A DNA stretch of 64,000 bases from Planctomycetota bacterium (lineage in GTDB: Bacteria > Planctomycetota > UBA1135 > GCA-002686595): contig JASLMK010000027.1 in assembly GCA_030746555.1 (NCBI GenBank), positions 1 through 64,000 of the forward strand, written 5' to 3'. Below the pieces are notes generated by a model. It made no database searches and was not told where the DNA came from. It saw nothing but the letters and a program-made list of their open reading frames with translations. This document shows positions 26,294-33,599 of the stretch, piece after piece. The position numbers were made by a program, and so were the translations under genes. Numbering within the stretch: the stretch's first letter is position 1; each line of letters starts with the position of its first letter.

Positions 26294-27103
26294 TCACGCC
26301 CTCGGGCCCACCACGAGCCGGTGGGCGTCGGACTCGACGTGGGCGACCCACTCCTCCGCCAGGGCGGCGAAGTCCCCGCTGGCCCGACAGGCGGGGTCGA
26401 GGATCTGGACGGGCTTGCCGTGGGCCGCCGCCTCGCGCAGGCGCACGCTGGTGCGGATCACCGTGTCGAACATGGCCGGTCCAAAGCGCGCGTGCAGGGC
26501 GATCAACAACTCGCGGGCGAATCGCGTGCGCCGATCGAACATCGTCCCCAGCACCTTCAGATCGAAGGCCGCCTCGCCGATGCCGTCCGCAACCTCGTCG
26601 AGGACGCCGATCGCCTGGACGGCTCCCTGCAGGGCGAAGGCGCCGGTCTCGACCACGAGCACGGCCGTGTCGGCGGCGCGCAGAGCGTTGCGGGCCAGGA
26701 TGCCGTCCACTCGCGGCGGACAGTCCAGGACCACATCGTCGAAGGGTCTGCCCGCAGGCGCGGAGACCGCGGTCTCCAGGGCCGTCGCCAGGGCGCTCTC
26801 GGCGTGCATCAGGCGCGCGGAGATGTCCTCGAACTCCGAGAGGTCGGAGGTCGCCGGCAGGAGATGGATCCCGCCCGGCGCGTCGAACACGGCCCCTTCG
26901 ACCGAGACCTCGCCGAGCAGCACCTCCATGAGGGTCGGCTCGTCGCACGGCGCGCAGCCCAGCCCGAGGGTGGCGTGGGCCTGGGGGTCGAGGTCGACCA
27001 GGAGCACACGCCGACCGCGCTCGGCGAGGGCGCCGGCCAGGTTGATGGCGGCGGTCGTCTTGCCGCAGCCGCCCTTTTGGTTTACGAGTGCGAGGGTGTT
27101 CAC
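26294..27103 (-). CDS. ParA-family partitioning ATPase
   Basis: Deviant-Walker ATPase of the ParA/Soj class, 269 residues. The N-terminal P-loop is KGGCGKTT in LALVNQKGGCGKTTAAINLA. Walker A' is VLLVDLDPQAHATLGLG and Walker B is DDVVLDCPPRVD. ParA proteins bind DNA or membranes as ATP dimers and position plasmids, chromosomes or protein clusters. No ParB gene is adjacent. The neighbours are a helix-hairpin-helix protein downstream and an FlhG/MinD-like ATPase upstream, so a role in positioning a cellular structure is as likely as chromosome partition. Confidence 0.88.
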   Translation of the reverse strand: MNTLALVNQKGGCGKTTAAINLAGALAERGRRVLLVDLDPQAHATLGLGCAPCDEPTLMEVLLGEVSVEGAVFDAPGGIHLLPATSDLSEFEDISARLMHAESALATALETAVSAPAGRPFDDVVLDCPPRVDGILARNALRAADTAVLVVETGAFALQGAVQAIGVLDEVADGIGEAAFDLKVLGTMFDRRTRFARELLIALHARFGPAMFDTVIRTSVRLREAAAHGKPVQILDPACRASGDFAALAEEWVAHVESDAHRLVVGPRA

Positions 27104-27197
27104 GCGCGGTGCTCCCGGGCGGATACAACAGCGCCTCGCCGCCCGCCGATCAAGGAGGTCGCTTCCCCCGCCGCGCGCACCGTCGTCCGTCGTCCGA

Positions 27198-28079
27198 TCA
27201 TCGCAGGGCGCGGCGGGCGCGGCGGTAGAAGGCGGTGGCGGTCCGAGCGCACGAGAGGCCGTCCCAGTCGGCCAGGGCCGTGAGGGCCCGCGAGGCCGGT
27301 GCGTGCGGCTGCGAGAGGCAGGCCGGCTCGCGCAGGTTCACGCTACGCCCTACGGCGTCGTCCTGGGGCACCCAGCCCACGAACTCGGGGCGGCTCTTGA
27401 GGAAGCGCTGGGAGACGGCGTCGAACTTCTCGCGCGCGCCCAGCGCCGAGCGTTCGTCGGGGGCGCGGTTGATGATCAGGCCGGCGCGGATGCCCTCGTT
27501 GACCCCCAGGGCACGCTTGTAGATCGCGTAGGCGTCGGAGAGGGAGGTGACCTCGGGGTTGGCGACCAAGAGCATGGCGCTCGTGGCCGCCAGCTGGGTG
27601 ACCGTGGCGTAGCCCATTCCGGCGCCGTGATCGACGATGATCAGGTCGAAGTCGCTCTCCAGGGGCTCGAGGGCGCGATAGAGGCGGTCGAGTTCGCGGC
27701 GGGTCGGGTTGCACAGGGCCGGCTGCCCCACGCCCCCAGACAACAGGTGGACGCCTTCGGGGCCCTCGACGAGGGCGTCGCGGGCACGGACGCTGCCGTC
27801 GAGCACGTCGCCGAGGTCGTGGGCCGGGGCCAGGCCCAAGAGCAGGTGCGCGTTCGCCAGGCCCGAATCGAAGTCGACGAGCAAGACGCGCTCGCCGCGC
27901 CGCGCCCGCAATACGGCCAGGTTGGTGGCGACGACGCTCTTGCCGGTCCCGCCCTTGCCGCTGGCGATGCAGACGACGCGCGCCGCCTGGTCGGTGCGCT
28001 CGCGCATGCGGCGATCCGCATCGATGAACCGGCGCAGGGCACGGATCTGGCCGAAGTCGAAGCGCGAGACGTTGAGCAT
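27198..28079 (-). CDS. FlhG/MinD-like ATPase
   Basis: Deviant-Walker ATPase of 293 residues, closest in layout to FlhG/FleN (flagellar number regulators). An N-terminal segment with RRFIDADRRM precedes the P-loop ASGKGGTGKSVVATNLA. LLVDFDSGLANAHLLLGL replaces the usual DxDxGLGN, and DLIIVDHGAGMGY is the Walker B region. NPEVTSLSDAYAIYK is a strong FlhG/MinD hallmark. No flagellar gene is in the window, so flagellar control is inference from family only. It lies about 95 nt upstream of the ParA gene on the same strand. Confidence 0.82.
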   Translation of the reverse strand: MLNVSRFDFGQIRALRRFIDADRRMRERTDQAARVVCIASGKGGTGKSVVATNLAVLRARRGERVLLVDFDSGLANAHLLLGLAPAHDLGDVLDGSVRARDALVEGPEGVHLLSGGVGQPALCNPTRRELDRLYRALEPLESDFDLIIVDHGAGMGYATVTQLAATSAMLLVANPEVTSLSDAYAIYKRALGVNEGIRAGLIINRAPDERSALGAREKFDAVSQRFLKSRPEFVGWVPQDDAVGRSVNLREPACLSQPHAPASRALTALADWDGLSCARTATAFYRRARRALR

Positions 28080-28150
28080 GATGGTTCAGTCGCCATCTTC
28101 CGCGGGCTTGCGGAAAGGTCAATGCCGGGGCGGTAGAAGTCGCGTGACGT

Positions 28151-29614
28151 TCAGTGGAGTTTCACGTCTTCCCCGACCCGGTGGACCTTGACGAGGTTCG
28201 TGCTGCGCGATACGCCCGCGGGGACGCCGGCCACGAAGACGATCTCCGCGCCCTCGTCTACCAAGCGCTCGCTCTTGAGCATGCGCGAGGCCCGCGCCAG
28301 CATGTCCTCGAGATTCTCGACCCGGGGGAAGACCATCGGGCGCACGTGGGCCAGGACGGTCATCTGGCGCACGACGCGCTCGTCTGGCGAGAGGGCGATG
28401 ATCTCCGCGCTCGGCCGGCAGCGCGAGACCAGGCGCACGGAGCGGCCGCTCTCGGTGAAGCAGACGATCCTGGGGATCTCCAGGGCCCCCGAGAGGCGCG
28501 CTGCGGCGATCGCGATCGCGTCGGCCGTGTCGATCTTCCATTCCCGGCGCAGGGATCGATCGCTGCGGTCGGTGTAGTCCGGCCCGCCCTCCACTTCCGC
28601 GGCCACGCGGCCCATGGTCCGTACCGCCTCGACCGGGAAGCTGCCCACGGCCGTCTCGGCCGAGAGCATGAGGGCGTCGGTGCCGTCCAGCACGGCGTTG
28701 GCCACGTCGGCGACCTCGGCACGGGTCGGCCGGCTCTGGCCGGTCATCGACTCGAGCATCTCGGTCGCCGTGATGCTGAAGCAGGCCGCGTCGCGAGCCG
28801 CCCTCAGGAGGGCCTTCTGGACGATCGGAACGCGCTCGAGGTCCAGCTCCACGCCCAGATCACCGCGGGCGACCATCACCCCGTCGCTGGCCTCCAGGAT
28901 GGCCTCGAGATTCTCGAGGGCGAGGCTCCGCTCGATCTTGGCCACCATCGCCATGCCCGGGGCGAGGGAGCGCACGCACTCGACCTCCTCCGCTCGGCCC
29001 ACGAAGCTGATCCCGAGCATGTCGACGCCCAGGGAAACCGCGAGCTCGACGCACTCGCGGTCGCGCGGCGTGGGGAGCTCGTAGTCGAGGGGCGAGTCGG
29101 GCAGATGAACCCCCTTACGATCCCCCAGGACCCCCGGTCTGGCGACTCGGGCCACGACGGAGTCGCCGCGCACTTCCTCTACCGTCAGCGCGGCCTGCCC
29201 GTCGGCGAGCATCATGCGGTGCCCCGGCGCGACCGACTGCAGGAAGCCGCCGAAGTCGAACAGGATCTCGCCCGGGCCGGCGACCGCGTCGCCTTGTAGG
29301 ACGCGCACGACCTCTCCCTCCATCAGCGTGCGCTCACCGCCTTCGAAGCGCCCCAGGCGCAGCTTGGGACCGGGGATGTCGGCCAAGATGCCAACAGCCC
29401 GTCCCCGTTCCCCGGCGGCGCCGCGCACGGCCTCGACGCGCCGGCGGTGCTCCCGCGGCTCCCCGTGGCTGAAGTTGATGCGCGCCACGTCCATGCCCGC
29501 GTCGATCAGATCGCCGATCCGACCCTCGGAAGCGGGGCCGATGGTGGCGACGATCTTGGTCCGCGAGCGGAGCCGGGAGGGGACCCGGCGGGGATCGGGC
29601 GGGGCGGGATTCAT
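28151..29614 (-). CDS. pyk: Pyruvate kinase
   Basis: Last step of glycolysis, phosphoenolpyruvate plus ADP to pyruvate plus ATP, cytosolic. The 487-residue protein has RTKIVATIGPAS at the start and RINFSHGEPREH. The catalytic lysine region is MVAKIERSLALENL, followed by GVMVARGDLGVE and the signature TATEMLESM with PTRAEVADVANAVLDGTD. The C-terminal allosteric domain follows (FTESGRSVRLVSRCRP). The B-domain is complete. ATG at 29614 follows a TAAGCT hexamer by 9 nt, with no Shine-Dalgarno. Together with gpmA at the left edge it gives two glycolytic genes in the window, but they are not linked. Confidence 0.96.
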   Translation of the reverse strand: MNPAPPDPRRVPSRLRSRTKIVATIGPASEGRIGDLIDAGMDVARINFSHGEPREHRRRVEAVRGAAGERGRAVGILADIPGPKLRLGRFEGGERTLMEGEVVRVLQGDAVAGPGEILFDFGGFLQSVAPGHRMMLADGQAALTVEEVRGDSVVARVARPGVLGDRKGVHLPDSPLDYELPTPRDRECVELAVSLGVDMLGISFVGRAEEVECVRSLAPGMAMVAKIERSLALENLEAILEASDGVMVARGDLGVELDLERVPIVQKALLRAARDAACFSITATEMLESMTGQSRPTRAEVADVANAVLDGTDALMLSAETAVGSFPVEAVRTMGRVAAEVEGGPDYTDRSDRSLRREWKIDTADAIAIAAARLSGALEIPRIVCFTESGRSVRLVSRCRPSAEIIALSPDERVVRQMTVLAHVRPMVFPRVENLEDMLARASRMLKSERLVDEGAEIVFVAGVPAGVSRSTNLVKVHRVGEDVKLH

Positions 29615-29623
29615 GGTTCGCAG

Positions 29624-29629
29624 AGCTTA
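29624..29629 (-). promoter_or_regulatory. Candidate -10 element (TAAGCT), leaderless type
   Basis: TAAGCT ends 9 nt before the pyruvate kinase ATG. No ribosome binding site is present. Confidence 0.38.
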
Positions 29630-29676
29630 GCGACTGCCCTCCGCCGGATCTGCACGCGCCTGCGCCGGGGATTCTC

Positions 29677-29707
29677 GGGGTTCGACCCCACGGATCTGGG
29701 ATCCGTG
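29677..29707. other. Two adjacent perfect hairpins in the pyk / small-peptide divergent region
   Basis: GGGG-TTCGA-CCCC (29677-29689) is followed immediately, sharing one base, by CACGGATC-TGG-GATCCGTG (29689-29707), an 8-bp perfect stem. On the plus strand TAAAGA (29709-29714) follows and could be a -10 for the small membrane peptide, so the second palindrome could be an operator or a 5' structure. Neither hairpin has a U-tract. The TTCGA loop recalls a tRNA T-arm, but no cloverleaf can be drawn around it. Confidence 0.3.
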
Positions 29708-29767
29708 CTAAAGATCGAGGAGAGTTCGAAATCCCCTCCCCCCCACCCCGTCGCCCAGTAGCGAGCC

Positions 29768-29872
29768 ATGCAAAACGATGCCTCGGTGCAAGACCGCACC
29801 GTGCCGGGAGCCACCACGGTGGTCCTGTTCTCCCTGGTCTTGGGCCTGGTGGCCTGCTTCCTGCTTCTGTAG
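29768..29872 (+). CDS. 34-residue single-helix membrane peptide
   Basis: A short open frame of 34 codons: about 16 hydrophilic residues (MQNDASVQDRTVPGAT) and then a continuous hydrophobic helix (VVLFSLVLGLVACFLLL) ending at the stop. An in-frame TAG nine bases upstream fixes ATG 29768 as the first usable start. No strong Shine-Dalgarno is visible. The amphipathic layout and clean C-terminal helix suggest a real small membrane protein, N-terminus probably cytoplasmic. It lies between divergent pyruvate kinase and the convergent SelW-like selenoprotein. Function unknown; a chance ORF is the alternative. Confidence 0.4.
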   Translation: MQNDASVQDRTVPGATTVVLFSLVLGLVACFLLL

Positions 29873-29922
29873 GAGGCTGGCGCGCGAACGGGACGCCACC
29901 CGGCGGTCGAGTGGGTGACGGC

Positions 29923-30144
29923 TCAGGGCCCCAGGAGTTCGGGAATCTCCTGGTAGGCGGGAAAGCGTCCCGCGGAGAGCTTGGAGAAGACGGCCTCCTC
30001 GTCCACCGATACCTCGAAGGCACCGCCTCCCGACTCCACCAGCTCTACCTGGAGGCCGGGGAAACAGGCGCTCAACTCGGCGGCCAGACCGGCCGCCTGG
30101 GGTCCGTAGTTTCACTGCACGCAGTATTCGATCCGAGCTCGCAC
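29923..30144 (-). CDS. SelT/SelW/SelH-family (Rdx) selenoprotein, TGA-encoded selenocysteine
   Basis: 73-residue thioredoxin-like redox protein of the SelW/Rdx family. The GTG start at 30144 is preceded by AAAGGAGGT with a 6-7 nt spacer. The N-terminus reads RIEYCVQ-U-NYGPQA, so the family CxxC motif is CxxU: Cys8 and selenocysteine 11, encoded by TGA at 30112-30114. Past the TGA the frame continues for 62 codons with clear family features: LAAELSACFPGLQVELVESG, then GAFEVSVDEEAVFSKL and the signature GRFPAYQEIPELL. A perfect hairpin starts 14 nt after the TGA (see separate entry). Reading TGA as a stop would leave a 10-residue peptide. SelW-like proteins are glutathione- or thioredoxin-linked oxidoreductases of unclear substrate. 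A TATGAT at 30176-30181 is a plausible -10. Confidence 0.9.
30079..30097 (-). promoter_or_regulatory. Bacterial SECIS-like hairpin of the SelW-like gene
   Basis: Downstream of the Sec TGA the message folds as GGCGGCC-GGTCT-GGCCGCC, a perfect 7-bp stem with a 5-nt loop. The loop begins 21 nt after the TGA and starts with GG, within the usual bacterial SECIS rules (a short apical loop with an early G, roughly 16-37 nt from the UGA). From memory, GGUCU also resembles the SelB-binding loop of E. coli fdhF. The role in SelB recruitment is inferred. Confidence 0.8.
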
Positions 30145-30175
30145 GGGCGCACCTCCTTTGCGGATTCGAGGGACC

Positions 30176-30181
30176 ATCATA
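30176..30181 (-). promoter_or_regulatory. Candidate -10 element (TATGAT) for the SelW-like gene
   Basis: TATGAT on the minus strand lies 31 nt upstream of the GTG start, leaving a short leader containing the AAAGGAGGT ribosome binding site. The -35 region is poor. Confidence 0.45.
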
Positions 30182-30341
30182 GGCCCTCGGACCCGTCTTA
30201 CGCACATCGAACGCCCCACGGAGCCCGGCCCGCCCAACGGTCCTAGCGGCCGGCGAGCGGCCCCGATTACCATCGAAGAGGGCCCGCATCCACGACCCAA
30301 CCCCGATCGCCGAGTAGATCCACCGAAACCGGAGCATCGCC

Positions 30342-33311
30342 ATGCGCACCCACGTCTTCAGTGCCCTCTGCCTCTTGGCCGCCTTCGTACCCTCCAACGC
30401 CCAGGAGCAGGGCGGCCTCGACGCCGCCACGCGCCTGGTGCCGGCCCGCTTCGAGGCCTGGAAGGCTGAGCACGGACCCGGCTGGCATCTGTTCCGCGAC
30501 CGGACGACGGGCTACGCGGAGTTCGTCGGCGGCGGCAGCGCACGGGGCGCCTTCGCCCCGCGGGTCGACGACGACTACCGCGACCTCGCCCAGCTGTTCG
30601 TGGCCCAGACCGCCCCCATGACCGGCGTCGGCGCCGCGACCCTCGACGAAGGCAAGGTCCGGTTCATCCCCCTCGGGATGATCGGCAGCACCGACAAGGT
30701 GGCCGTGCTCTACGAGCAGTCCCTCGACTCGGTGCCGGTCCTCGGCGGCTCCCTGAGCGTGCTCATGAGCCTCGACGGCGACCTGCTCTCGGTCCAGACG
30801 ACCGCCATGCCCGCGCTCTCCGGCGTCCCCACCCGCCCCACACTGAGCGCCGAGCGCGGCGTGGAGCGGGCGGCCGAGCTGTTCACCCAGCGCACGGGCC
30901 TGCCGGCCACGCGCACCTCCTTCGCCAGCTTGGCCATCGCCCAGCACACCGTCGACGGCCGCCGCGCCCCCGTCCTGGTCTGGGAGGTCGAGGTGTACTG
31001 GGAGGGCACGGACAGCGAGCCCGAGGGGCGCACCTGCTGGATCGACGCCACCGACGGCTCCTTCGTGCGGGCGGTCACCAACATCCACAACCTCGACGTG
31101 GGTGGCACCGTCTCCTCGATGTCCACGCCGGGGACCGCGCCCGACGACGCCAACAACCCCGAGCAGAGCTTCCCCGCCGCCTACGGCCGGGTGACGAGCT
31201 CGGCCGGAACGGTCACGACCGACGCGGCGGGGAACTTCAACTTCCCCGGGGTGAACGGTCCGCTGACCTGCACCTTCGAGTACTTCGGCACCTTCACCAA
31301 CGTCGACAACGAAGCAGGCGCCCAGTACACCCTGAACGCGAACCTGACCGGGACTGGCAACGCCGTCCTGATGAACCCCAGCCCTTCCCAGCACACGACT
31401 TCCCAGGCGAACGCCTTCCGGGGGATCAACACCCTGCGGGACTGGATCCGCTCGATCGACCCCGCCGACGACACGGCCGACTTCCAGGCCCTCGCCAACT
31501 GCAACCTGAACGCGAACTGCAACGCATTCTTCGACGGCGGCTCGGTCAACTTCTACACCTCCGGCGGCGGCTGCCCGAACACGGCGTACTCGACGGTCAT
31601 CGCCCACGAGATGGGCCACTGGCTCAACGTCCGCTATGGGACGGGCAACGGAAACGACGGCATGGGCGAGGGGAACTCGGACGTGTACGCCATGTACCAG
31701 TACGACACGCCGTTCGTGGGAGAGAACTTCTGCGGTAACGGGTGCCACGTGCGCAATGGCAACAACACGAGACAACTGTGCGCCGACGACACGACGAGCT
31801 GCCACGGCGGGGTCCACGACAGTGGTGAAGTCTGGATGGGCGCCGCCTGGAAGGTACGCAACTACCTCAACCTGACCCACGGGGACGCCGCGGGCGACGC
31901 GATCGCCGACGGCCTCTTCAGCGGCTGGTTGAACGTCTACAACCAGACCCAGATCGTCCCGGTCATCGAGACCCAATGGCTGACCCTCGACGACACCGAC
32001 GGGAACATCGACAACGGGACCCCCAATCACGACGACATCGACCAGGGCTTCGTCGACCAGGGATTCCCGGGCCACGACGTCGCGGCGATCATCATCACCG
32101 GCGTCACCCAGCTGCCCGACACCCTCGATGAGAATGGGCCCTACACGGTCAATGCGAACATCGACGCGGACCTCAACCCGCCGCTGCAGAGCGCGTTCCT
32201 CCATTACCGCTCCAATCAGGGTCCTTGGAACCAGACTCCGATGAGCAACGTGGGAGGCGACGACTACACGGCTGACATCCCTGGCCAGGCGACGGGGTCC
32301 TATGTGGATTACTACATCTCCGCCACGGACGCGGCCAACACGAGCGAGACCTATCCCGATGGCGCGCCGACGAACCTGCTGACCTTCCGCGTCGGGATCA
32401 TCGTCTTGTTGTTCGATGACTTCGAGACCCCCGATGACAACGGGTGGACCCACGACACCTACGGCGACACCTCCAACGACCAGGACGACTGGCAGCACGG
32501 GACACCCGACGGAGACTCCGACGATCCCGACTTCGCCTACAGCGGCACGCAGTGCTGGGGCAACGACCTCGGCCCCCCCGGCTGGAACGGGGCGTACCAG
32601 AACAACGTCCACAACTACCTGCGGTCGCCGACGATGGACTGCTCGGAGGCGGCCCAGACTCACCTGCGCTTCAAGCGCTGGCTCCACGTCCAGAGCGGAA
32701 ACGCAGACCAGGCGCTCGTGATGGTGAACGGGGTCACGGTCTACGCCAATCCGACCAACTCCGACGTCGCGGATACGGACTGGGTCGACGTAAGTATCGA
32801 CATCTCCGCCATCGCCGACGGCAACCCCGCCGTCCAGGTCGAGTTCTCCCTGCAGACCAACAACTTCGTCACCAACGGCGGCTGGAACATCGACGACTTC
32901 GAGGTCAGCTATGCGCCGACCTGCCCGCAGCCGACGAACTACGGTCAGGCCAAGCAGGCCTCCCATGGGGGCTTCCCCTCGATCGGGTGGAGCGGATCAC
33001 CGACCCTGAGCGATGACGACTTCGTCGTGACGCTCCTGGCCGGGGTCCCCAACCAGCCCACGGTCCTGTTCTCGGGCACGGCCCCCGACAACACGCCGAT
33101 GTTCGGCGGGACCAGGCTGGTGAGCCCGCCGCTCACCCGCGAGGCGATCTACTGGCTCGACGGCTTCGGTAACGGGGAGGCCGCCGTCCCGGTTACGCCG
33201 GCGATGGTCGGCACGACCCGCTACTACCAGCAGTGGCTGCGCGATCCCCAGGCCCCCGACGGGATCCCCATCGGCCTCTCCGACGCCCTCGAGGTCGAGT
33301 TCTGCGACTGA
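30342..33311 (+). CDS. Large secreted zinc metalloprotease
   Basis: Secreted protein of 989 residues with a signal peptide (about 1-20, ending SNAQEQ). Residues about 90-250 resemble the FTP/PepSY-type propeptide of thermolysin and fungalysin relatives. The catalytic motif HEMGHW lies near residue 425 (STVIAHEMGHWLNVRYG), followed by GMGEGNSDVYAMY with the likely third zinc ligand Glu. After about residue 580 come a domain with YVDYYISATDAANTSETYP (seen in such proteases) and a MAM/jelly-roll-like region (DDFETPDDNGWTHDTYGD to NIDDFEVSY). Cys-rich segments suggest disulfides. GGAG lies 8 nt before ATG 30342. Likely an extracellular scavenging protease; exact family assignment (M36-like) is tentative. 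Confidence 0.82.
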   Translation: MRTHVFSALCLLAAFVPSNAQEQGGLDAATRLVPARFEAWKAEHGPGWHLFRDRTTGYAEFVGGGSARGAFAPRVDDDYRDLAQLFVAQTAPMTGVGAATLDEGKVRFIPLGMIGSTDKVAVLYEQSLDSVPVLGGSLSVLMSLDGDLLSVQTTAMPALSGVPTRPTLSAERGVERAAELFTQRTGLPATRTSFASLAIAQHTVDGRRAPVLVWEVEVYWEGTDSEPEGRTCWIDATDGSFVRAVTNIHNLDVGGTVSSMSTPGTAPDDANNPEQSFPAAYGRVTSSAGTVTTDAAGNFNFPGVNGPLTCTFEYFGTFTNVDNEAGAQYTLNANLTGTGNAVLMNPSPSQHTTSQANAFRGINTLRDWIRSIDPADDTADFQALANCNLNANCNAFFDGGSVNFYTSGGGCPNTAYSTVIAHEMGHWLNVRYGTGNGNDGMGEGNSDVYAMYQYDTPFVGENFCGNGCHVRNGNNTRQLCADDTTSCHGGVHDSGEVWMGAAWKVRNYLNLTHGDAAGDAIADGLFSGWLNVYNQTQIVPVIETQWLTLDDTDGNIDNGTPNHDDIDQGFVDQGFPGHDVAAIIITGVTQLPDTLDENGPYTVNANIDADLNPPLQSAFLHYRSNQGPWNQTPMSNVGGDDYTADIPGQATGSYVDYYISATDAANTSETYPDGAPTNLLTFRVGIIVLLFDDFETPDDNGWTHDTYGDTSNDQDDWQHGTPDGDSDDPDFAYSGTQCWGNDLGPPGWNGAYQNNVHNYLRSPTMDCSEAAQTHLRFKRWLHVQSGNADQALVMVNGVTVYANPTNSDVADTDWVDVSIDISAIADGNPAVQVEFSLQTNNFVTNGGWNIDDFEVSYAPTCPQPTNYGQAKQASHGGFPSIGWSGSPTLSDDDFVVTLLAGVPNQPTVLFSGTAPDNTPMFGGTRLVSPPLTREAIYWLDGFGNGEAAVPVTPAMVGTTRYYQQWLRDPQAPDGIPIGLSDALEVEFCD

Positions 33312-33325
33312 GGCGCCCGTCCGGC

Positions 33326-33361
33326 AGGGGGTGCGCGGCGACGACGGCGCGCACCCCCTGT
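33326..33361 (+). terminator. Strong hairpin after the secreted protease gene
   Basis: A perfect inverted repeat of 12-13 bp, CAGGGGGTGCGC (33326-33337) with GCGCACCCCCTG (33350-33361), lies 15 nt after the stop. There is no U-tract, but the position and strength suggest a transcription terminator or 3'-end stabiliser. The rest of the gap to 33599 holds no gene. A TACTCT near 33527 could belong to the promoter of the next gene. Confidence 0.5.
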
Positions 33362-33599
33362 GGGTAGAGAAGCAGGGCACGGCCGCCGCGCCGCGGCGCT
33401 TCTAGGGTGTGCGGCGGACGAGGTCACGGGTGGGCCGCGAGGATGCGGCAGCGGCGGGAAATGTCGTAAGGGGTGGTTCGTAGACGGAAACTCGTCGTGG
33501 CTCGGCCCGGCGGCGCTACTCTAGGCGCGGCTGATCACAGCCAGAGCCCACACGGTTTCTTCACCCCAACCCCGCCGGCAGAGTCCGCGCCCAAGCCCG

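Noticed and set aside
29677-29689. GGGGTTCGACCCC as the T-arm of a tRNA (possibly tRNA-Sec)
   Set aside because: No acceptor stem, D-arm or anticodon arm can be drawn on either strand; the loop is 5 nt rather than 7.
30112-30114. In-frame TGA in the SelW-like gene as an inactivating mutation or frameshift
   Set aside because: The flanking codons on both sides align with the family, the TGA sits exactly at the redox Cys position, and a SECIS-like hairpin follows. A pseudogene would not be expected to show this at two separate loci.
30267-32966. Very long open frame (about 900 codons) antisense to the secreted protease
   Set aside because: It is a GC-rich shadow frame: low-complexity Val/Gly/Asp/Arg composition, no motifs, and fully opposite a gene with clear signal peptide and HExxH site.
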